Shown piece by piece: positions 26,793 through 34,236 of a stretch of 64,000 nucleotides of DNA. The DNA comes from an uncultured Persicobacter sp. (GTDB lineage: Bacteria > Bacteroidota > Bacteroidia > Cytophagales > Cyclobacteriaceae). The notes under the pieces were generated by a model. The model was not told where the DNA came from. It made no database searches and was given only the letters and a program-made list of their open reading frames with translations. How positions within the stretch are numbered: the stretch's first letter is position 1; each line of letters starts with the position of its first letter. The stretch lies in contig CANMKE010000002.1 in assembly GCA_947498325.1 (NCBI GenBank), positions 331,164-395,163 of the forward strand. Direction: 5' to 3'. Position numbers and translations under genes: made by a program.

Positions 26793-27752
26793 ATGCGTTT
26801 TAACGTCAACTTTTTTTCGATACTTTTGATCGGTGTCTTTGGTGTAATTATACAGGGATTCGCACAGCAAGCTCCCATGTATTCGCAAGCACCATTTGTA
26901 CCCCTATCCTTTAACCCCGCCTATTCAGGAGTGGAGGGTTATACCCGTGCCACCTTGTTGCACCGATCGCAATGGTTGGGCAATACCTCATCATTTGATG
27001 GGCGAGCAGGGCTCAATACTCAGCTTTTTACCTTGGATGCGCCCGTTTATCGTATTCGAAGTGGGGTTGGTTTAGTCATTGAGAACTCCAACCTGCCCGC
27101 GGTCAACGACCTCTCTATCAGAGCATCATATGCTTATCATCTAAAAATTAAGGAGTCTAAATTAAGTTTTGGTCTGAATATGGGAATGTATTCCAGATCT
27201 TTTGATAACGATGTTTGGAGGACGATCATACCTGAGGATTGGACAGCCACTGGTCAGGTGTCTCAGATTCGGCCAGATATGAGTCTGGGAATCTTTTTCC
27301 AATCACAGAAATTTTATGGTGGAATGTCCTATAACCATCTTTTGGATGTGGAATTTGACTTTGGAACTTCCGATCTGCGTGATGCAGCACCCCAAACATT
27401 AGATTTATTTGCGGGATATGATTATGAATTTAATTATGATTTAATCATAACTCCTTCTATCTTTATGAGAACAGATTTCGCTAATTATGCTATGGAACTG
27501 GCCGTTCGCGGAACTTACAAAGAGAAGATGTGGGGCGGCATGAACTTTCGCTGGTCCGAATCTGTTGGATTAATGATGGGATATTCTCTGCTCAAGGACA
27601 ATACATTGAAACTTGGGTATGCCTTTGACTACGTGGTGTTTGGTCAGGCAGCTAAAGCGTCTACTTCCCATGAATTTATGATTTCTTATGCATTGCCGAT
27701 GTCAGGGAATATTAACAAGAAAATTGTACGTACCCCTCGCTTCAGGCATTAA
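26793..27752 (+). CDS. PorP/SprF family type IX secretion outer-membrane protein
   Basis: This 319-residue protein has a signal peptide (FFSILLIGVFGVIIQGFAQ) and a beta-barrel body. Family marks are QAPMYSQAPFVPLSFNPAYSG near the mature N-terminus and RSQWLGNTSSFDGR, then alternating strands ending in a long aromatic-rich barrel close. PorP/SprF proteins sit in the outer membrane and help attach or export type IX substrates, notably the SprB adhesin in gliding species. Many genomes carry several, each tied to a substrate; the copy before gldK is usually the core one. Confidence 0.92.
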   Translation: MRFNVNFFSILLIGVFGVIIQGFAQQAPMYSQAPFVPLSFNPAYSGVEGYTRATLLHRSQWLGNTSSFDGRAGLNTQLFTLDAPVYRIRSGVGLVIENSNLPAVNDLSIRASYAYHLKIKESKLSFGLNMGMYSRSFDNDVWRTIIPEDWTATGQVSQIRPDMSLGIFFQSQKFYGGMSYNHLLDVEFDFGTSDLRDAAPQTLDLFAGYDYEFNYDLIITPSIFMRTDFANYAMELAVRGTYKEKMWGGMNFRWSESVGLMMGYSLLKDNTLKLGYAFDYVVFGQAAKASTSHEFMISYALPMSGNINKKIVRTPRFRH

Positions 27753-27790
27753 GCGTAAATTTTGTGTAAAGTATAAATAAAGATGTGAGC

Positions 27791-27824
27791 TTTTGGGCTA
27801 TCCCGTTATATTTGGGTAGTTTTG
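27791..27824 (+). promoter_or_regulatory. Bacteroidota-type promoter for gldKLMN
   Basis: TTTTG at 27791-27795 supplies the -33 TTG, followed by a 21-base spacer and -7 TAGTTTTG (27817-27824). A second -7-like TATATTTG overlaps at 27807-27814. Start near 27831 excludes the in-frame TTG at 27822 as the gldK start. Confidence 0.55.
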
Positions 27825-27875
27825 GGAGCTTGTATCAAACAATTAGTAGAATTCAAATTCTTCAAAACAGGTGTT

Positions 27876-28916
27876 ATGAATAGTGTGCTGAAACTCAAGA
27901 CCCTTTTTTCTTTGGGCTTGATAACAATTGCGCTGCAAAGCTGTGGGCTTTTCGGTGGCGGTGGAGGCTTCGATGATCAAGGTGAATTGATCGGAGCTGA
28001 TGGCCGTGAAGGTTGGTCCATGGATGTTCCATTTGGGATGGTTCCAATTCCTGCGGGTACGTTCCACATGGGGCAAGCTGACGAGGATGTCGCGCGTTCT
28101 CAAATCAATATGAATAAACAAGTGACGATCGGTTCGTTCTATATGGATGATTCTGAAATCACTAATAATGAGTATCGTCAGTTCACCAATCATTTACTGG
28201 AGGATTCCGTGAGTGTATTGGGGGAAGAAGAAATTATGGCGAAATATTATCCAGACACCACTGTTTGGATGAAAGACTTCACGCACCATTATGGTGATCC
28301 CTTACTTGAAAGTTATTATTTCCACCCTGCATATGACGACTTCCCAGTTGTTGGTGTGAGTTGGACTGCCGCGCAATACTTTTGCGACTGGCGAACCAAC
28401 TACCTGAATGTGTGGAGAGAAGAAGAACAAGGACTTTTCCGCATGCCAAAATTCCGCTTGCCTTCTGAGGCTGAATGGGAATATGCTGCTCGTGGTGGCC
28501 GTGATATGGCAAAATACCCTTGGGGTGGCCCATATCTACGTAATGCCAAAGGTTGTATGTTGGCGAACTTTAAGCCTGGTCGTGGTAACTACTATGATGA
28601 TGGCTATGCATACACTTCCCCAGTGTATTCTTTCTTTTCCAATGATTATGGTTTGTATGAGATGTCTGGTAACGTTTCTGAATGGTGCCAAGACGCATAT
28701 AACCCTGCAGCTTCTGCATTGGTATGGGATATGAACCCTACTTACAATGATGATAACGAGCCTCGTAAAGTTGTTCGTGGAGGCTCTTGGAAAGATATTG
28801 CTTACTACTTGGAATTGGGAACAAGAGATTTTGAATACCAAGACTCTACCCGATCTTATATTGGATTCAGATGTGCAATGACTTATTTGGGTCGTTCGAC
28901 AGGAACCGAATTTTAA
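27876..28916 (+). CDS. gldK: Gliding motility/type IX secretion lipoprotein GldK
   Basis: This 346-residue outer-membrane lipoprotein has lipobox LITIALQSCGLF (Cys near 21), a Gly-rich spacer and an FGE-sulfatase/SUMF1-like domain (~50-340). Typical SUMF1 blocks are PIPAGTFHMGQADED, the NNEYRQF stretch, VVGVSWTAAQYFCDWR, LPSEAEWEYAARGG, MSGNVSEWCQDAY and the closing VRGGSWKD...FRCAMTY. In the type IX system GldK and GldN form a large periplasmic ring at the outer membrane. It heads the core operon. The ATG at 27876 gives a proper lipoprotein signal peptide. Confidence 0.96.
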   Translation: MNSVLKLKTLFSLGLITIALQSCGLFGGGGGFDDQGELIGADGREGWSMDVPFGMVPIPAGTFHMGQADEDVARSQINMNKQVTIGSFYMDDSEITNNEYRQFTNHLLEDSVSVLGEEEIMAKYYPDTTVWMKDFTHHYGDPLLESYYFHPAYDDFPVVGVSWTAAQYFCDWRTNYLNVWREEEQGLFRMPKFRLPSEAEWEYAARGGRDMAKYPWGGPYLRNAKGCMLANFKPGRGNYYDDGYAYTSPVYSFFSNDYGLYEMSGNVSEWCQDAYNPAASALVWDMNPTYNDDNEPRKVVRGGSWKDIAYYLELGTRDFEYQDSTRSYIGFRCAMTYLGRSTGTEF

Positions 28917-28957
28917 AAATTTTTATTTTCCCATTAAAAACCTAAACATCTATTATA

Positions 28958-29827
28958 ATGAGTAAGAAAAAAGGTGGATTCATGGAGTATTTTTATGAAA
29001 AAATCGCTCCTAAAGCAACAGGTATTGGTGCTGCTATTGTAATTATTGGTGCCTTGTTTAAGATTCAGCACTACCCAGGTGCAAGTATTATCTTGAACAT
29101 CGGTATGATTGCAGAAGCAATCTTGTTCCTTATGTTTGCTTTTGCTCCTCAGCATAAAGACCCAGAGTGGTCTCGTGTTTATCCAGAATTGGCGGACGAC
29201 TATGTAGGAGATGCTCCTAAAAGAAATATACAACAAGGAAATGATTCTGTAGCAAAGCAGCTTGACGGTATGTTAGCTTCAGCAAATATTGGCCCTGAAT
29301 TGGTGAACAGTTTAGGTAAAGGCATGCAAAACCTTTCTACTTCAGTAACTAAATTGTCTTCTTTGGGAGGTGTGGTTGATGCTACGAATGGTTATGCTAA
29401 TGCTGTTAAGCAAGCGTCAGTTCAAATGACAGAAGTAAATAAGGCTTACGGAAACACGGTAAAAACCATGAACGAGGCGGCTTCTAACTCTCAGCAGGCG
29501 GTTACGCAAATCATTTCAGCGTCTAAATCAGCTTCAGAATCTATGGCTGCTGTGGCAAATAACACGCAGGCTTACCAAGGACAAGTTCAGACGGTAACGA
29601 AGAATTTGACTGCATTAAATGCTGTTTATGAAATGGAATTGAAAGATTCTAAAGATCATATTCAGGCAATGAACAAGTTTTACGGAAACATTTCGAACGC
29701 AATGTCAAACATGGCTGATGCGGCGAAAGAAAGTGAGCAATTCAAAGGTGAAATCAACAAGCTGACGAACAATCTTAATTCATTGAATAAGGTTTATGGT
29801 AGCATGTTGACAGCTATGAAAGGGTAA
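28958..29827 (+). CDS. gldL: Type IX secretion motor protein GldL
   Basis: This 289-residue inner-membrane subunit of the GldLM proton-driven motor has two membrane helices (~20-36 and ~43-62) joined by KIQHYPG. Charged residues expected in the proton path are present: Lys35, His38 and Glu53 in the second helix (GMIAEAILF). The long cytoplasmic C-terminal part (~85-289) is a Gln/Asn/Ser/Ala-rich coiled coil with a recurring [LVM]N[KA]xY motif (Tyr164, 224, 242, 280). It is cotranscribed with gldK and gldM, and codon choice indicates high expression. Confidence 0.96.
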   Translation: MSKKKGGFMEYFYEKIAPKATGIGAAIVIIGALFKIQHYPGASIILNIGMIAEAILFLMFAFAPQHKDPEWSRVYPELADDYVGDAPKRNIQQGNDSVAKQLDGMLASANIGPELVNSLGKGMQNLSTSVTKLSSLGGVVDATNGYANAVKQASVQMTEVNKAYGNTVKTMNEAASNSQQAVTQIISASKSASESMAAVANNTQAYQGQVQTVTKNLTALNAVYEMELKDSKDHIQAMNKFYGNISNAMSNMADAAKESEQFKGEINKLTNNLNSLNKVYGSMLTAMKG

Positions 29828-29855
29828 TTTTCTCCACTAAAAAATAATATTAATT

Positions 29856-31469
29856 ATGGCAGGAGGAAAAGAAACCCCAAGACAGCAACTGATTGGCTTG
29901 ATGTACATTGTATTCTTGGCCTTGATCGCAATGCAGGTGAGTGGTTCGGTGATGGAGAAATTCCATATCATCAATCAGTCCATGGAGCGATCAAACAACG
30001 AGACAGTTGATACAAACAGCCAATATGTGAATAAATCAATGTCTGCTAAAGTTGAAGAGGGCGGTGACCGTGCAGAAGACAAAGCAGTATTGGAAAAGGC
30101 ACATCAGGTACGTGAAGAGACACAAAATGTGTTATCTTATATCGATGGTGTTAAAGAGCATATCACTGAATTAACAGGTGGTATTGATCCAGAGACAGGA
30201 ATCCCTACAGGGATGTCTGATGAGGACAAAGTGGCTCAGTATTTTGTTCTTGAAAAGCATGGTACTGAAGTAAAAGAGAAACTGAACAGTTATGTCAGTT
30301 TTTTGAACGCAAAGGCAGCGGAAGCTGAGGTGAAAGCAAATCTTAAGCCTATTGCTTTAGAGCCTGCAGACATGCCAGAATACAAAAACAACAAGGATGT
30401 AAAGAAAAAAGACTTTACTTCTTTTACGTTTGAGCATACGCCGATGATCTCGATTTTGGCAACGCTTTCTCAGTTTGAGTCAGAGGTGTTGGCACGTGAG
30501 TCGGAGACTTTGAAAAAGCTTGGCGGTAAAATTGGTGCAGGTACTATTCAGTTTGACGAGATTGTTCCAATGGTATTGCCTGAGTCTCAGGTAGTGGCTG
30601 CAGGAGCTAAGTACAAAGCTAAAATGTTTATTGCAGCTTCTTCTTCAGGTTTGAAGCCAAGGATGGCTATGAACGGTAAAGAATTGAAGGTTGGCGCTGA
30701 TGGAAAAGGGATCGTCGAGTTTGTCGCTACTCCAGGTAAATATGACAAAGATGGTTTGGCTAAGAAGACTTTCAAGGCTACTATTACAATCCCCCAACCA
30801 GGTGGAGAGGATAAAGTTTACCCTGAAAATATCGAGTATTTCGTTGCTAAGCCTGTTATCCAAATTCAGTCGGCTTCAGTTCAAGCACTTTATTTGAACT
30901 GTGGTAACTCACTGAACGTACAGGTTCCAGCATTGGGGTCTGCATACCAACCAACATTTTCAGCGACAGGAGGAAAAACATACCCTGGCAAGAAAAAAGG
31001 TGAGGTAACGGTTGTTCCTAACTCGAAATCTGTAGCATTAACGGTTCGTTCCAACAATAACACAATTGGTGTTGAGAAATTCAAGGTTCGCCAGATTCCA
31101 TTGCCTACAATTGAGATTTTCAACATGAAAGGTAAGCCAGTGGACTTGAAAAAAGGTGAAGCACCAAGTAACTTGAGAAAAGTTAGACTGGTTGCTGCTC
31201 CAGATAAGTCGTTTGCTGAATTCTTGCCGAAAGATGCGCGTTACCGTATCGCTGAAGCTGAAATTACTTTGGCGCAAGGTTCTCGCCCAGTAGCTAAGCC
31301 TATCCGTGTGAGAGGTGGTCAGGCTGATTTATCATCCGTGATTGGAAAAGCAAAGCCAGGAATGCGTTTTGTAATTGAGATTAAAAAAGTTGAGCGTCGC
31401 AATTTCCGTGATAAAACTGAAGTTGTTGAGATGGGAAGTAATGTAATTACCAACGTTGCGATCAACTAA
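29856..31469 (+). CDS. gldM: Type IX secretion motor protein GldM
   Basis: This 537-residue protein has one N-terminal membrane helix (RQQLIGLMYIVFLALIAMQV, ~9-33) and a long periplasmic part. The periplasmic part opens with a helical D1 region (~35-225) and continues as three Ig-like beta domains. These are seen in YKAKMFIAASSSGLKPRMA, then VIQIQSASVQALYLNCGN and FNMKGKPVDL. It couples the GldL motor in the inner membrane to the GldK/GldN ring. It starts 28 bases after gldL and is followed by gldN after 18 bases. Normal length for the family. Confidence 0.96.
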   Translation: MAGGKETPRQQLIGLMYIVFLALIAMQVSGSVMEKFHIINQSMERSNNETVDTNSQYVNKSMSAKVEEGGDRAEDKAVLEKAHQVREETQNVLSYIDGVKEHITELTGGIDPETGIPTGMSDEDKVAQYFVLEKHGTEVKEKLNSYVSFLNAKAAEAEVKANLKPIALEPADMPEYKNNKDVKKKDFTSFTFEHTPMISILATLSQFESEVLARESETLKKLGGKIGAGTIQFDEIVPMVLPESQVVAAGAKYKAKMFIAASSSGLKPRMAMNGKELKVGADGKGIVEFVATPGKYDKDGLAKKTFKATITIPQPGGEDKVYPENIEYFVAKPVIQIQSASVQALYLNCGNSLNVQVPALGSAYQPTFSATGGKTYPGKKKGEVTVVPNSKSVALTVRSNNNTIGVEKFKVRQIPLPTIEIFNMKGKPVDLKKGEAPSNLRKVRLVAAPDKSFAEFLPKDARYRIAEAEITLAQGSRPVAKPIRVRGGQADLSSVIGKAKPGMRFVIEIKKVERRNFRDKTEVVEMGSNVITNVAIN

Positions 31470-31487
31470 GAATTATAGACAGGTGTT

Positions 31488-32312
31488 ATGAAAAATTTTG
31501 TATTATTATTAAGCGTGATGCTTTTGTGTGTGGGTTCAGCCTTTGCACAAGAGAACGACGAAGGTTTTAATGAAAATAGCGTTCGTCCTATCCATGAATC
31601 CAAGCAATTGTTTAAAAAGCGTGTTTGGAGAAGAATGGACCTTCAAGAAAAACAAAACCGTCCATTCTTTGCGGTTAATAATGAAATCACAAGATTCATT
31701 ATCGATGCGGTAGAAAACGGAGAACTTACGGCCTATGATACTGATTCAGTATCTGATGATCGCCGGATTTCAAAAGAAGAGTTCATGAAGCGCCTTGAAG
31801 TGAAAGGAATTGACGATGGCGGCGGCGACGACTGGGGCGGTGGCGACAGTTGGGGAGATGATGGAAATGCTACGGCTTCTGCAGCTCCTTCAAAAACCTA
31901 TATGCGCCCTGATGAGCTTACTTTGCTGGAAATTGTTGAGGATGCTATTTTTGATAAGAGTCGTTCAAGAATGTTTTATGATATTCAGTCGATCACGATC
32001 AAGATTCCAGCAACCCTTACATTGAATGGATTAGAAGTGCCTTTGGCTTCTTTCAAGTACAAGGATTTGGAGCAATTGTTCAGATCAATGCCTGACAGAG
32101 CACAGTGGTACAATATGTACAATCAGTCAAAAACATTGAATTTTGCTGATGCATTCTTACTTCGTTTGTTCAAAGCCAGAATTTATAAAGTTTCCAACCC
32201 ATCTGATGAGGATCTTTACTCTATCTATGGTGGTGCTAAGGAAGCTCTTTATGCCTCTCAACAAGAGGAATACAAGTTGATGGAGTTTGAACACAATCTA
32301 TGGGAATATTAA
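31488..32312 (+). CDS. gldN: Gliding motility/type IX secretion protein GldN
   Basis: This 274-residue periplasmic ring partner of GldK has a signal peptide (FVLLLSVMLLCVGSAFAQ). Family blocks are RMDLQEKQNRPFF, ITRFIIDAVENGELTAYD, LTLLEIVEDAIFDKSRSRMFYDIQSI and PLASFKYKDLEQLF. An unusual Asp/Gly/Trp-rich insertion occupies residues ~109-128, followed by an Ala/Ser stretch. It is the last gene of the core operon, with a terminator 23 bases after the stop. The start context ACAGGTGTTATGAA also precedes gldK. Confidence 0.94.
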   Translation: MKNFVLLLSVMLLCVGSAFAQENDEGFNENSVRPIHESKQLFKKRVWRRMDLQEKQNRPFFAVNNEITRFIIDAVENGELTAYDTDSVSDDRRISKEEFMKRLEVKGIDDGGGDDWGGGDSWGDDGNATASAAPSKTYMRPDELTLLEIVEDAIFDKSRSRMFYDIQSITIKIPATLTLNGLEVPLASFKYKDLEQLFRSMPDRAQWYNMYNQSKTLNFADAFLLRLFKARIYKVSNPSDEDLYSIYGGAKEALYASQQEEYKLMEFEHNLWEY

Positions 32313-32335
32313 AAACTTTTCATAACACCTAAATT

Positions 32336-32365
32336 AAAAAGCCGAGGCATATGCTTCGGCTTTTT
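32336..32365. terminator. Bidirectional terminator between gldN and uvrC
   Basis: A stem GCCGAGGC/GCTTCGGC (one G-T pair) has a 4-base loop, five A before it and five T after it. Confidence 0.88.
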
Positions 32366-32369
32366 GTAT

Positions 32370-34163
32370 TTAATGGATTTTAAGATAATCGAGAATGGCA
32401 TGTGCTTTCTGCTTACCAACAACCTGAGTCAAGTCAGATAAGCTGGCTTGTTTTACCTTTTCAGTTGATTTGTAGGCTTTCAGTAAAGTTTCGATGGTTT
32501 TGGGGCCAACTCCCGGAATATCCTCAAGGATGGTTTTGAAACTGTTTTTACTTCTTGTATCGCGGTGAAATGTAATGGCGAAACGGTGTGCCTCATTTCT
32601 CAGGTGTTGCAATACTCGAAGTGTTTCGGACTTTTTATCCAGGTGCAATGGAAACTGATCTCCAGGATAGTAAAGTTCTTCAAGTCGTTTTGCAATGCCA
32701 ATAATGGTCAGCTTGCTATAAGCACCCACTTCTTTTAAAGCCTCTACGGCGGCACTCAGCTGTCCCTTCCCTCCATCAATAACGACCAAATCTGGAAGGT
32801 CAGCCCCCTCTCTAATGAGCCTGCCATACCTTCTGCCGACGACTTCCTTCATCGAGGCAAAGTCATCGGGACCGACGACAGTCTTTATATGAAATTTCCG
32901 ATAATCCTTTTTACTTGGTTTGCCATTTTTGAAGCAAACCATTGAGGCGACAGGGTTAGTGCCTTGGATATTGGAGTTATCGAAACACTCAATATGTTTC
33001 GGCGGGATTTTCATTCTCAGGTCATTGGCCATCACTTTCATCAGGCGGCTATCCTCCTGGCGATTATTGACAGCATTTTTAATTTTTTCCTTTTTGAAGA
33101 ATAAGGCATTTTTTATCGCCAGCTCGAGCAGTTTACGTTTGTCGCCTATTTTGGGAATAGTAACTTTTAATTCATCCCAGGGCTCTACTTCAATATTGGT
33201 CAGTATCTCACTCGCCTGGCTGTTGAAGGTCTTTCGAAAATCAACCATGCATAGTTGCAAAATTTCGTCATCTGTTTCTTCCAGCTTTCTTTTAACCTCA
33301 ATGGTTTTGGTCTGGCTAATGGCTCCGTTGATGATTTTCATATAATGAACGAAGGCCGATTGTTCATCACTCTTGATAGCGAAGACATCAATGTCTTCAT
33401 ATTTAGGGTTGGTAATGATGCTTTTTGCCTGAAACTGTTCAAGCAATTCAAGTTTGTGCTTGAAGGTCTGAGCTTTCTCAAACTCCAGGTTTTCGGCAGC
33501 AAGGTTCATTTGCGTCTTGAAATAGCTTTTTGCAGGACCTAATTTACCCTTCAGAATGTTTTTAATCTGATCGATGTCCTGAAGGTAGTTTTCTTCAGAT
33601 TGCTTGCCTACGCAAGGGCCAAAACATTTTTTAATGTGATATTCCAGGCAAACCTCAAATTTTCCTGCCTGAATATTTCTTTCCGATAAGTTATGGCTGC
33701 AAGTTCGAATATGAAAAAGCTCCCGAATGAGCTCCAAAATAGTGTGCATACTCCTTACGTTGGAGAATGGACCATAAAAAATACCGTAGCCTTTTTTGTA
33801 TTGGCGTGTAGAAAATACTTTTGGAAAGGGCTCATTGGTGATCACGATATAGGGGTACGATTTATCATCCTTCAGAAGAATGTTGTACTTCGGCTGGTAG
33901 GCCTTGATATGATTATTTTCAAGGAGCAGCGCATCAAGCTCAGAATCTACAATGGTGATTTCGAGGTGGTGGATTTCGTTGACCAGTCGGAGGGTTTTTC
34001 TGTCGTGTCGATTTTTATTAAAGAAATAACTTTGAACACGTTTTTTCAGATTTTTAGCTTTTCCGACGTAAATCAGTGTGTTGTCTTGATTAAAATATCG
34101 GTAAATCCCTGGTTTTTCTGGCAGGGTGTTGATTTGCTCTGGGGTATATATCGTGCTTTCCAT
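32370..34163 (-). CDS. uvrC: Excinuclease ABC subunit C
   Basis: This 597-residue nuclease makes both incisions in nucleotide excision repair. The N-terminal GIY-YIG domain makes the 3' cut (PGIYRYF...LIYVGKAKNLKKRV). A UVR helix pair binds UvrB (~200-235, NLEFEKAQTFKHKLELL). An RNase H-like domain makes the 5' cut (~370-535, IECFDNSNIQGTNPVASMV, VVIDGGKGQL). A C-terminal helix-hairpin-helix region follows (DIPGVGPKTIETLL). Length and motifs are normal. It is separated from the upstream PBP gene by a strong terminator, so it has its own transcript. Confidence 0.97.
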   Translation of the reverse strand: MESTIYTPEQINTLPEKPGIYRYFNQDNTLIYVGKAKNLKKRVQSYFFNKNRHDRKTLRLVNEIHHLEITIVDSELDALLLENNHIKAYQPKYNILLKDDKSYPYIVITNEPFPKVFSTRQYKKGYGIFYGPFSNVRSMHTILELIRELFHIRTCSHNLSERNIQAGKFEVCLEYHIKKCFGPCVGKQSEENYLQDIDQIKNILKGKLGPAKSYFKTQMNLAAENLEFEKAQTFKHKLELLEQFQAKSIITNPKYEDIDVFAIKSDEQSAFVHYMKIINGAISQTKTIEVKRKLEETDDEILQLCMVDFRKTFNSQASEILTNIEVEPWDELKVTIPKIGDKRKLLELAIKNALFFKKEKIKNAVNNRQEDSRLMKVMANDLRMKIPPKHIECFDNSNIQGTNPVASMVCFKNGKPSKKDYRKFHIKTVVGPDDFASMKEVVGRRYGRLIREGADLPDLVVIDGGKGQLSAAVEALKEVGAYSKLTIIGIAKRLEELYYPGDQFPLHLDKKSETLRVLQHLRNEAHRFAITFHRDTRSKNSFKTILEDIPGVGPKTIETLLKAYKSTEKVKQASLSDLTQVVGKQKAHAILDYLKIH

Positions 34164-34180
34164 ATTGTAATCCTAAAACA

Positions 34181-34213
34181 AAAAAAACGGATATTGGTGT
34201 CAATATCCGTTTT
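34181..34213 (-). terminator. Terminator after the PBP1A gene
   Basis: A perfect 13-bp stem with a 4-base loop lies between the PBP1A stop and the uvrC start. On the minus strand it ends in a run of eight T. Confidence 0.93.
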
Positions 34214-34236
34214 AAATTTAATGTTTTTTTTGATGA

